A stretch of DNA of 64,000 bases from Gangjinia marincola (GTDB taxonomy: Bacteria > Bacteroidota > Bacteroidia > Flavobacteriales > Flavobacteriaceae), in the NCBI RefSeq assembly GCF_039523415.1, contig NZ_BAAAFG010000013.1, positions 124,001 through 188,000 on the forward strand. The letters run 5' to 3'. Below, piece by piece: positions 53,721-61,781 of this stretch. How positions within the stretch are numbered: the first letter of the stretch is position 1; every line of letters starts with the position of its first letter. A program made the position numbers and the translations under genes. Below the pieces are notes generated by a model, which saw only the letters and a list, made by a program, of their open reading frames with translations, searched no databases and had not been told where the DNA came from.

Positions 53721-54068
53721 ATGAATACTGCTCTTAGAGAAGATAGATCGCTTATTGTTGTTACTCATTTATCCCAATTGCTCACGTTTATTACGGGTTT
53801 TGGAGGTTTAGTGGTGCCGATTATTCTATGGGCTACGCAAAAAGACAGAGTGTATCAAATGGATGAAGAGGGTAAGCAAATTATCAACTTTCAAGTGAGT
53901 TTGATCATTTATACCATTGTTTCAATTCCGCTGATTTTATTACTCGGGTTAGGGCTCATCCTCTTAGGACTTATCTGCCTTTTTGGAGTCGTGATGCCTA
54001 TACTCAACGCCATTAAAGCGAGTAATGGCGAAGCAACCAGTTATCCGTTTAGTTTGAAAATCTTATAA
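53721..54068 (+). CDS. DUF4870 small membrane protein
   Basis: A protein of about 115 aa from ATG 53721 (MNTALREDRSLIVVTHLSQLL). The family pattern is clear: LTFITGFGGLVVPIILWATQKD, then IINFQVSLIIYTIVSIPLILLL and a third helix. Three membrane segments and a short cytosolic tail are predicted. Function unknown. The gene ends 28 bases before a strong terminator shared with the convergent dnaN gene. Confidence 0.88.
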   Translation: MNTALREDRSLIVVTHLSQLLTFITGFGGLVVPIILWATQKDRVYQMDEEGKQIINFQVSLIIYTIVSIPLILLLGLGLILLGLICLFGVVMPILNAIKASNGEATSYPFSLKIL

Positions 54069-54096
54069 TTAAGGTCAACTCCACTGTCTTAATACT

Positions 54097-54128
54097 AAAA
54101 AAGCGCTGAGTAAAATCAGCGCTTTTTT
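54097..54128. terminator. Bidirectional terminator between DUF4870 and dnaN genes
   Basis: A perfect 13-bp stem AAAAAAGCGCTGA / TCAGCGCTTTTTT with a 6-base loop. The A/T runs at both ends let it serve both convergent genes. Confidence 0.9.
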
Positions 54129-54157
54129 AATTCTTAATAACAAATAACCAGTAACAA

Positions 54158-55276
54158 CTAGCTATTCAGCATAACCGGCATCACCAGCATGGTTACTTGC
54201 TCACCCTCATCTAAGCCGTCTTGCGGAGTCAAAATTCCCGCACGATTAGGCAGGCTCATTTCAAGTTTAACGTCTGTAGCATTAAGATTGTTCAACATTT
54301 CAGTCAAGAAACGTGAATTGAATCCTATTTGCATATCGTCTCCTTGATAATCACAGGTAAGACGTTCTTCGGCTTTGTTAGAATAGTCTACATCCTCAGC
54401 AGAGATGTTAAGTTCTGCTCCGGCAATCTTCAGGCGTACTTGATGTGTAGTTTTGTTAGAGAAAATACTTACCCGGCGTACAGAATTTAAAAACTGCGTA
54501 CGGTCTATGGTCAGCACATTTGGATTTTCTTTCGGGATTACCGCCTCGTAGTTAGGGTATTTTCCGTCAATCAAACGACAAATCAGCACCGTATTTTCGA
54601 AGGTAAATTTGGCATTGGATTCGTTATATTCAATGACCACATCACTATCATTACCTGCAAGAATACCTTTAAGTAAGGTAAGTGGTTTTTTCGGCATAAT
54701 GAATTCAGCGGTTTGTGACGCGCTTACATCTTCACGGCTATACTTTACCAGTTTATGTGCATCGGTCGCCACAAAGGTCAAGCCATCTGTCGCAAATTGA
54801 AAAAATACACCACTCATCACAGGTCGCAGATCATCGTTTCCTGTAGCAAAAATTGTTTTGCTGATCGCAGTTGCTAACACATCCCCTGTAAGAGTAGTGC
54901 TGCTGGGATCTTCTAACTCAACGGCTTTTGGGAATTCTGTTCCGTCAGCATACGCCAAGGCATACTTACCGTGATTAGAACTCAATTCTAAGGTATGATT
55001 ATCTTCTTTTACAAAAGTCAAGGGCTGCTCTGGAAAAGTTTTTAGGGTGTCCAGTAAAAGACGCGCAGGTATTGCGATACTTTCTGTAGCATCAGACTCC
55101 ACATCCAAGGTCGCCGACATGGTGGTCTCTAGATCTGAAGCCGAAACGGTGAGTTTATCCTTATTTAAATCGAATAAAAAATTATCCAGAATAGGGAGCG
55201 TATTGTTAGAATTGATTACACCGCCAATGGTCTGAAGGTGTTTGAGAAGGTATCCGCTGGAAACGATAAATTTCAT
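54158..55276 (-). CDS. dnaN: DNA polymerase III beta subunit (sliding clamp)
   Basis: A protein of 372 aa from ATG 55276 (MKFIVSSGYLLKHLQTIGGV), the family's usual start and length; a longer frame to 55366 lacks support. It forms a ring on DNA that holds the polymerase. All three clamp domains are present (LPILDNFLFDL, IPARLLLDTLKTFP, VMSGVFFQF, FVATDAHKLVKYSR, and the C-terminal LVMPVMLN). It is monocistronic with its own terminator. dnaA is not adjacent. Confidence 0.97.
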   Translation of the reverse strand: MKFIVSSGYLLKHLQTIGGVINSNNTLPILDNFLFDLNKDKLTVSASDLETTMSATLDVESDATESIAIPARLLLDTLKTFPEQPLTFVKEDNHTLELSSNHGKYALAYADGTEFPKAVELEDPSSTTLTGDVLATAISKTIFATGNDDLRPVMSGVFFQFATDGLTFVATDAHKLVKYSREDVSASQTAEFIMPKKPLTLLKGILAGNDSDVVIEYNESNAKFTFENTVLICRLIDGKYPNYEAVIPKENPNVLTIDRTQFLNSVRRVSIFSNKTTHQVRLKIAGAELNISAEDVDYSNKAEERLTCDYQGDDMQIGFNSRFLTEMLNNLNATDVKLEMSLPNRAGILTPQDGLDEGEQVTMLVMPVMLNS

Positions 55277-55557
55277 AAGATCGGGTATATGTTTTCCTGT
55301 TGATTGTCTGTTTTTCGCCTGATAAAACAGGCTGCACACAAAAATAATCGAATATACCAATAACACCCCAGTCTGCAGATGCTTTTTATTAACAGTTGAA
55401 TGAAGTTACACCGAAACAGATAAGCTTGAGATAAACAAAACAAGTTTAGTAGTAAAGATCAATAATTCAATAGCTTAAGCGGGAAATGTGTCGTTACGAT
55501 AAACGCTTAGCCATGAATGTATCCTCTAATAATCCTGAAGGTTTTACTCAAAAATGT
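55277..55557. other. Non-coding gap between gldG and dnaN
   Basis: 281 AT-rich bases. No ORF of coding character is present. This must hold the dnaN promoter, but no exact TAnnTTTG box was found on either strand by eye. Confidence 0.5.
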
Positions 55558-57231
55558 TTATAGCGGGCGTTGGTACTTTTTTCTTCTAAGCAGCGTATAA
55601 ATAATACCGAAAATCAACAACAAGCTCAGCGGTAAAATCAAATTAAAACTCTGCCAGAGCAAACGCTCATCTTCAACTTTATCCTGATCTAAAAACGCAA
55701 TGCTTACCTCTTTTGATCTAAGATCGATTAAACCTGTATCATCCAGTAAATAGTTTACGGTATTAAGTAAAAACTCTTTGTTGCCAAAGGTTTGGCGGGT
55801 AAAACGGTCAAAGCCTAATTCATACACTTTACCGGCAGTCACCTCATTCTTTATCACATCCCCATCTGCAATAACAACCAACTGCGTGGGCTGACTTTGC
55901 TCTTTATGTGCCGAAATGTCAAAAGGGGTAATACGGTTTTTATAGGTAGAGTTAAAGGTTCCTTCTAAAAGTACACCCAAGGCATAACGTTCATTGCCAT
56001 AACTGGACGGATCAGGTTGTTGCTCTACAATACTCAGCGGGATAATCTTGGGAACGCCCTCTTTTTTCACCTTGTCTGAAGTAGACAGCAAAACCGTTTT
56101 GTTTAGATCATTTTCTAAGGTGTCAATGGTACCCGCAAAGTCAAAGCGAACCGCTTCCACATTGGTCCCAATGGGATGATTAGGGTTTGGTTGCACTAAA
56201 GGTGAATAAAACCAAGGGTAGGGATTAGATTGCGCATTAGCACCTTCGCCTACACTCAAAATGAGCGGAGCAGAAATCAAATCATTCACCAGAGTAGGGT
56301 TTAGTCGAACGCCGTAACTAAAAAAGAGGTCTTTTAAGTTGAGTTCTCTGGGAAAAGCCAGTAATTGATTTGTAGCGTTAAAGAGACTATCTTTTTCTGC
56401 AGCGACTTGATCGACTAACCAAATGGCCTTGCCACCGTTCATAAGGTATTGATCTAGTACATACTTTTCATTTTCGGTAAAGGCTTGAGTTGGTTTTGCT
56501 TCAATAATGAGATCAAACTCTTGAAGTTGCCCTAGAGTGCGTTGTGGATTTAGGGCGACAGAATCTAGGGTAAAGGGTGCAGCATAGTAATATTCTTGTA
56601 CCGTTTTTAAAAAATCCTGAATGTTTCGTGTAGGTAACTCCCCGTTACCCACCATAAAGGCGATTTTCTTCTTTTTTGGGGTCACTAATTTACTAAATGC
56701 GTTGGCAAACGCATACTCCAGGTTTTCTACAGAACTATTGACCACGGCTTCATTGCTGTCACCCAATTTTTTCTTTAATAGCGGAATTTTCACCGTTTTG
56801 TTTTGATGAAACGCCGTTGCCCACGGGAACATGATGGTCTGGCTGGTTTTACCGTTTTGCAGTACGTTGATCTGCTCAGGTGTCATGCCAAGTTGGTAGA
56901 ACTCCTGGGCGATTTGTTGGGCATCGCCACCTTCTGCCGTAGGATCAACAAAGTTGAAGACGATGTTTTTATTTTCTGCTGAAAATTCTTCCAAAAGTTG
57001 ACGGGTTTCATTCTGTAGCCGTCTAAATTCTGAAGGGAATTCACCCGCTAAAAACACATCCACGATGATGGGTGATTTGGCTTTATTGACGATTTTTATC
57101 GCCGCAGGTGACAAGGTGTAACGCTGATCTTGCGTAAAGTCAATCCTGCTGTAAGTCAAAGTTGCCAGTACATTGATTAGGATGATGCCGCCTAATATAA
57201 TTCCGCCTTTTTTTAATCTCGCCTTATTCAT
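55558..57231 (-). CDS. gldG: Gliding motility-associated ABC transporter component GldG
   Basis: A protein of 557 aa. One membrane helix lies near the N-terminus (GGIILGGIILINVLATLTY) and one at the C-terminus (LILPLSLLLIFGIIYTLL); the large part between is periplasmic. The GldG marks are present: TLSPAAIKIVNKAKSPIIVDVFLAGEFP, LVDQVAAEKDS and the C-terminal NYLLDDTGLIDLRSKEV. It acts with GldF and the ATPase GldA in gliding or, in the current view, T9SS-related transport. It overlaps gldF by 8 bases. gldA is not in the window. Confidence 0.95.
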   Translation of the reverse strand: MNKARLKKGGIILGGIILINVLATLTYSRIDFTQDQRYTLSPAAIKIVNKAKSPIIVDVFLAGEFPSEFRRLQNETRQLLEEFSAENKNIVFNFVDPTAEGGDAQQIAQEFYQLGMTPEQINVLQNGKTSQTIMFPWATAFHQNKTVKIPLLKKKLGDSNEAVVNSSVENLEYAFANAFSKLVTPKKKKIAFMVGNGELPTRNIQDFLKTVQEYYYAAPFTLDSVALNPQRTLGQLQEFDLIIEAKPTQAFTENEKYVLDQYLMNGGKAIWLVDQVAAEKDSLFNATNQLLAFPRELNLKDLFFSYGVRLNPTLVNDLISAPLILSVGEGANAQSNPYPWFYSPLVQPNPNHPIGTNVEAVRFDFAGTIDTLENDLNKTVLLSTSDKVKKEGVPKIIPLSIVEQQPDPSSYGNERYALGVLLEGTFNSTYKNRITPFDISAHKEQSQPTQLVVIADGDVIKNEVTAGKVYELGFDRFTRQTFGNKEFLLNTVNYLLDDTGLIDLRSKEVSIAFLDQDKVEDERLLWQSFNLILPLSLLLIFGIIYTLLRRKKYQRPL

Positions 57232-57949
57232 CGTGGTGCAGATTAATATAGGTGAATCCTAAAAAAAGAATGATTAAGCTTAGAAAGTAAATAAGATCTC
57301 TGGTGTCTAATACACCCCGACTTATACTTTTATAATGCGCATTCATTCCCAAATAAGAGAGGTCATATCCGCTGTTGAAAATCTCTATATCCACCAAAGG
57401 ATCAAAGGCATAATACAGCGTAAAGGCTAAAAAAACCGCTAAAATAAAAGCGACAATTTGATGCTGAGATAGGGTAGAGGCAAACACGCCTACTGCGGTA
57501 AATACAGCACCTAGAAAAAATAATCCCAGATACGACCCAACCGTCGCGCCTACATCAAAATTTCCCGCAGGGTTTCCTAATTGTGAAATGGTGATCAAGT
57601 AAAGTAGTGTGGGGATCAATGCCAAAATCACGATCAGGACATTGCCTAAATATTTAGCGAGAACCAGCTTTTTTTTAGAGATGGGTTTTGTCAATAGTAA
57701 TTCTAAGGTACCCTGTCGTTTTTCTTCAGCAAAACTTCGCATCGTAACAGCCGGAATCAAAAAAATAAACACCCAAGGAGCTAACCTGAAAAATGACGTT
57801 AGCTCTGCAAAACCGTAATCAAACACATTAAATTCTCCCGGGAAAACCCAAAGAAACAAACCGTTTATGATAAGAAATAATCCAATGACCAAATATCCAA
57901 TGGCACTGGAAAAAAAACTCTGTATCTCTTTTATGATGATCGCTGTCAA
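57224..57949 (-). CDS. gldF: Gliding motility-associated ABC transporter permease GldF
   Basis: A protein of 241 aa with six membrane helices. Signature blocks: IIIKEIQSFFSSAIGYLVIG, PWVFIFLIPAVTMRSFAEEK and QGTLELLLTKPISK of the ABC-2 permease class. The final helix FLGFTYINLHH is normal. It is translationally coupled to gldG (8-base overlap). The ATPase partner GldA is encoded elsewhere, as is usual in flavobacteria. Confidence 0.95.
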   Translation of the reverse strand: MTAIIIKEIQSFFSSAIGYLVIGLFLIINGLFLWVFPGEFNVFDYGFAELTSFFRLAPWVFIFLIPAVTMRSFAEEKRQGTLELLLTKPISKKKLVLAKYLGNVLIVILALIPTLLYLITISQLGNPAGNFDVGATVGSYLGLFFLGAVFTAVGVFASTLSQHQIVAFILAVFLAFTLYYAFDPLVDIEIFNSGYDLSYLGMNAHYKSISRGVLDTRDLIYFLSLIILFLGFTYINLHHDE

Positions 57950-58049
57950 CTACACTTATATTGATCCCTCACTTCCGTCTCTCCCAAAGTGAGAGAAACT
58001 TATTTTTGGGTTTTATTATATTCTATTTTGTCAGTATCAAATAATGAAC

Positions 58050-58167
58050 GTTTGTAACTTTAACACTGCCATCCTGAGCTTGTCGAAGGGCTAACCTCTA
58101 ACCTTGTCACCCTGAGTACTTCGATAAACTCAGCATAGCACTTGTCGAAGGGCTAACCTCTAACCTT
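58050..58167. repeat. Intergenic repeats with a perfect 27-bp direct repeat
   Basis: The 27-base sequence 'cttgtcgaagggctaacctc...' occurs at 58079-58105 and 58141-58167. Between them is 'cctgagtacttcgataaactcagc'. These are pieces of the dispersed Bacteroidota repeat around 'cctgagcttgtcgaagg'. A stem at about 57983-58008 (CTCTCCCAAAGTGAGAG region) also lies in this gap. No gene is seen. Confidence 0.7.
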
Positions 58168-59768
58168 TAATACCTCACATCTTTTTCATTAAGCTTCTTA
58201 GCTACTTTCTTAGCTTTATAGTTTCCGCCTAAATGAGGACAAGTCTGCATCTCAAGGATACCCTTATGTTCAACGCGCTTTTTATCATAACCGTATACGC
58301 TGGACAACGGCTGACTCAAACTTTTATCTCCTAAATTCACATCCACATCTTCCATAGTCAAATCACAAGGATGTTCGTACCCACAGGCATGCGTAATTTC
58401 GATAAACTCTTTTCTAAAATTTTTGAAATAATAATCAACACGTTCGGCTTTATCAGTCACATTAATTCCTGCCTGTAACCAGCGGTTTTGTGTGGCGACC
58501 CCGGTAGGGCAGGTATTATCATGGCATTTTTTAGCTTGAATACAACCAATGCTCAACATGGCTTCGCGGGCAACGTTAATTACATCAACCCCCATCGCAA
58601 AGGCCATGGCAGCTTTAGCAGGAAAGCCCAGCTTACCGCTCCCTATAAATACGATGCGATCGCACAAATCACGATCCTTAAAAATTTTATACACTTCACT
58701 AAATCCGTAGACCCAGGGTAGAGCAACATGATCTGCAAAACTAGGCGGAGCAGCACCGGTGCCACCCTCACCACCATCAATCGTAATAAAGTCTGGACCT
58801 ACACCGGTTGTTGCCATAATATCAGCCAACTCCTTCCATTGATCCAGCTTGCCGATTGCCGCTTTGATGCCAACGGGTAATCCAGTTTCATCAGCGATTT
58901 CTTCGATAAACGCCACCATTTCACTAACGTTAGTGAAAGCCGTATGGTTAGGAGGGGACAATACATCTTTACCTTGGGGTACATTTCTTATTTCGGCGAT
59001 TTCTTTAGAGATTTTTGATGCCGGTAGGACGCCCCCTTTTCCAGGTTTTGCTCCTTGAGATAGTTTTACTTCGATGGCTCTGATTTGCGGATTTTCAGCG
59101 ACCAATTTTTTCATCATTTCCATGGAGAAATTGCCTTCTTTATCTCTAACGCCAAAATACCCTGTTCCAAAATGAAAGACTACATCCGCACCTTGTTTGT
59201 GGTAAGAGGATAAGCCGCCTTCGCCTGTATTGTGATAAGCAAATGCTTTTTTGCAACCTTTGTTTAGGGATTCGATCGCTTTCGCGGAAAGTGAACCGTA
59301 GCTCATCGCAGATACGTTAATGACAGAAGCCGGTCGGTAAGGACGTTTTCTTCTATTCTTGCCCATAACCTTAGCCGAAGGTAAAAAGTAAGGATCTTTT
59401 TTCTGCGGATGATCATTTGCCAGTTTAAAAGGCATCATCGCGTTATTGATAAAGATGTACTGGGATTGATAAATATCTCGATCTGTCCCGAAGCCTTCAT
59501 AATTATTCTCGTTCTTGGCCGAAGCATAAATCCAGCCCCGCTCTATTCGATTAAAAGGTAGCTCTTCTCTGTTATTCGCGACGATGTATTGTCTAAGCTC
59601 TGGGCCTATGCTTTCCAGCATGTATCTAAAATGACCCAACACCGGGAAGTTATGTAAAATGGTGTGTTCCTTATTAAAAAAAACATCCTTAATGGCAATG
59701 ATAACAATGACTGCGATAAGGTATCCCCACCAGGGGATTTGAGATAAAAATTCTAGGATTTGATCCAT
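58167..59768 (-). CDS. FMN-binding glutamate-synthase-like protein
   Basis: A protein of 533 aa. An N-terminal membrane helix (LSQIPWWGYLIAVIVIIAI) is followed by a glutamate-synthase large-subunit-like FMN barrel: VSAMSYGSLSAKAIESLNKG, AIEVKLSQGAKPGKGG, DFITIDGGEGGTGAAPPSF and the iron-sulfur Cys block CIQAKKCHDNTCPTGVATQ. It lacks the glutaminase domain, so it is not a complete glutamate synthase. Its reaction is unknown. The downstream side carries the repeats. The M20 gene ends 4 bases upstream on the same strand, so the two may share a transcript. Confidence 0.92.
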   Translation of the reverse strand: MDQILEFLSQIPWWGYLIAVIVIIAIKDVFFNKEHTILHNFPVLGHFRYMLESIGPELRQYIVANNREELPFNRIERGWIYASAKNENNYEGFGTDRDIYQSQYIFINNAMMPFKLANDHPQKKDPYFLPSAKVMGKNRRKRPYRPASVINVSAMSYGSLSAKAIESLNKGCKKAFAYHNTGEGGLSSYHKQGADVVFHFGTGYFGVRDKEGNFSMEMMKKLVAENPQIRAIEVKLSQGAKPGKGGVLPASKISKEIAEIRNVPQGKDVLSPPNHTAFTNVSEMVAFIEEIADETGLPVGIKAAIGKLDQWKELADIMATTGVGPDFITIDGGEGGTGAAPPSFADHVALPWVYGFSEVYKIFKDRDLCDRIVFIGSGKLGFPAKAAMAFAMGVDVINVAREAMLSIGCIQAKKCHDNTCPTGVATQNRWLQAGINVTDKAERVDYYFKNFRKEFIEITHACGYEHPCDLTMEDVDVNLGDKSLSQPLSSVYGYDKKRVEHKGILEMQTCPHLGGNYKAKKVAKKLNEKDVRY

Positions 59769-59772
59769 TTAG

Positions 59773-61059
59773 TTACTGCGCATTTAGATAATCAATCGCT
59801 AACTGTGACATCACTTTTACACCCAACAGCAAACCGCTTTCGTCAATTTTAAAATCCGGGGTGTGGTGTGGGAAAGCATCTTTATTCCCGGGTGTCATCC
59901 CACCTAAAAAGAAATAAAATCCGGGAACTTCTTCTTGAAAGAATGAAAAGTCTTCACCACCCGTAGTGGCTTTGACCAATTCCACATTTTCCTTTCCTGC
60001 AATTCCTTGTAGCGTGGGTAACATTTTAGCGGTCAAGTCCAAATCGTTGTAGGTGATTGAGGTATTATTCTGCCACTCAATGGTAGCACTACCCCCGTAA
60101 GCTTTTGCGATATCCTGAGACATTTCTGTCATACGCCGCATAATCTTCTCACGCATCGCCGGATCTAAGGTTCGTACCGTTCCAATCATTTCAGCACTTT
60201 CTGGGATGATGTTAAAACGGACTCCGCTGGTAATTTTACCTACGGTAATCACGGCGGCCTCATCAACCAATTTAGACTCCCTACTAATGATGGTTTGTAG
60301 GCCATCAATAATTTTTGCCGAAATAACAATTGGATCAACTCCGCTCCAAGGCGCAGAACCGTGGGTTTGCTTTCCTTTTACATTAATCACAAAACGTTCT
60401 ACCGCAGCCATGGTGCCGCCGGGCTTATAGCGAATAGTTCCTACAGGAGTACCGCTATTGATATGCAGTCCAAAAATAGCATCTACATCTGGACTTTTTA
60501 AAACCCCTTCTTTGATCATGAGTTTAGCACCACCTTCTTCACCGGGTGGCGGACCCTCTTCGGCAGGCTGAAAGATGAACTTTACCGTCCCATTAATTTT
60601 ATCTTTGTGCTTAGTTAAAATTTCGGCAACTCCCATGAGAATGGCAGTGTGGGTGTCGTGTCCACAGGCATGCATCACACCGGTTTCGGTATTGAGAAAG
60701 GCTGTTTTTACTTCAGATTTAAAGGGTAGGTCATTTCGTTCAGTCACCGGCAGGGCATCTATATCTGCTCTAAGTGCCACTGTTTTACCGGGTTGATCTC
60801 CTTTTAAGACTGCTACAACACCTGTTTTAGCGATCCCGGTTTCAACTTCAAGGCCTAATTTTTTGAGGTGTTTGGCAATTTTTTCAGCTGTTTTGAATTC
60901 CCGATTAGAAAGTTCTGGATATTGGTGCAAATCGCGTCTCCAGTCAATAACTTTCAGTTCTATTTTTTCGGCTTCTTTTTCTAAGGCTGGATCCATTTGA
61001 GCATGACCCAGCACAAAGGATAGGCCAAGGATGAAAAGCAATAAAGTTCGTAGTGTCAT
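59773..61059 (-). CDS. M20 family amidohydrolase, exported
   Basis: A protein of 428 aa with a signal peptide (MTLRTLLLFILGLSFVLGHAQ). It is a zinc hydrolase of N-acyl amino acids or small peptides. Metal ligands are visible: HACGHDTHTAILMG, FQPAEEGPPPGEEGGA and TGGEDFSFFQEE. The lid domain (GSAPWSGVDPIVISAKIIDG) is normal. The secreted, amidohydrolase form is common in flavobacteria. It lies 4 bases upstream of the glutamate-synthase-like gene on the same strand. Confidence 0.93.
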   Translation of the reverse strand: MTLRTLLLFILGLSFVLGHAQMDPALEKEAEKIELKVIDWRRDLHQYPELSNREFKTAEKIAKHLKKLGLEVETGIAKTGVVAVLKGDQPGKTVALRADIDALPVTERNDLPFKSEVKTAFLNTETGVMHACGHDTHTAILMGVAEILTKHKDKINGTVKFIFQPAEEGPPPGEEGGAKLMIKEGVLKSPDVDAIFGLHINSGTPVGTIRYKPGGTMAAVERFVINVKGKQTHGSAPWSGVDPIVISAKIIDGLQTIISRESKLVDEAAVITVGKITSGVRFNIIPESAEMIGTVRTLDPAMREKIMRRMTEMSQDIAKAYGGSATIEWQNNTSITYNDLDLTAKMLPTLQGIAGKENVELVKATTGGEDFSFFQEEVPGFYFFLGGMTPGNKDAFPHHTPDFKIDESGLLLGVKVMSQLAIDYLNAQ

Positions 61060-61111
61060 GGGTGGATTATTTAAAAAAGGAAAGTTACTATTTTTAATTC
61101 CGTCAAAAAAA

Positions 61112-61642
61112 TTAGAACCGTATTAAGCGATAGTCTTGATTTTGTAATTGGACCAAAGCGGTCATGGCCGAAAGAGCCAGATCAACTTCAGGCAGCAACA
61201 TTTCTTTAGTTAATTCGCGATAGCCTGCGGTTTGTCCACATAAAATAACCTGTATGTCATGTGTAGCTAATGCTGTAATAAGTGGTGCATTGGGATTAGC
61301 TACGTTAAATTTTCCGCGATAAGCGGTATTGGTTAAAAGATCATTTGCTGCTTCGCCATGAATGACCAGAGCAATATTGATATTTTCTTTGGGTACGCCC
61401 GCAAGAATATGCATGTTCAAAAAGCGCGCAGCTGTTTCAATTAGAGGATTGATGCTAGTGTGATCAGTCACGCTGCGACCTACATCAAACACAACGTTGA
61501 ATTTTTGATTTATCGCTGTTTTAAACTCAGGCTGATCGACTTGAAATGTATTTCCAAAGTCTGAAATAGGTTCTTCTGGTCGCTGCGAAAATCCAATAGA
61601 GGTGAGGGTAAGCAATAAGAGGAGACTAAAAAATTTCTTCAT
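61112..61642 (-). CDS. Exported DsrE-like protein
   Basis: A protein of 176 aa with a signal peptide (MKKFFSLLLLLTLTSIGFS). The mature fold is DsrE/DsrF-like: NVVFDVGRSVTDHTSINPLIE, INIALVIHGEAANDLL and VILCGQTAGYRELTKEMLLPE. The single Cys in CGQTAG may be redox active. Related exported proteins in flavobacteria are of unknown role. It lies 52 bases upstream of the M20 gene on the same strand. Confidence 0.85.
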   Translation of the reverse strand: MKKFFSLLLLLTLTSIGFSQRPEEPISDFGNTFQVDQPEFKTAINQKFNVVFDVGRSVTDHTSINPLIETAARFLNMHILAGVPKENINIALVIHGEAANDLLTNTAYRGKFNVANPNAPLITALATHDIQVILCGQTAGYRELTKEMLLPEVDLALSAMTALVQLQNQDYRLIRF

Positions 61643-61781
61643 GCAACGAAGTTATTAAAAAGCAAAAGATGTACAATAGTAGGCGATTTTATTTACGTTG
61701 AAAACTGCTTAAAAAGAATAGAGCTTTGACTTGAAAAAAGAGGGGCTTTTGACTAAATTCACGCAGTTAAAAAAGAAGAGC

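Noticed and set aside
55277..55366. N-terminal extension of dnaN by 30 codons
   Set aside because: Sliding clamps start at MKFIVSS; the extension has no similarity to the family.
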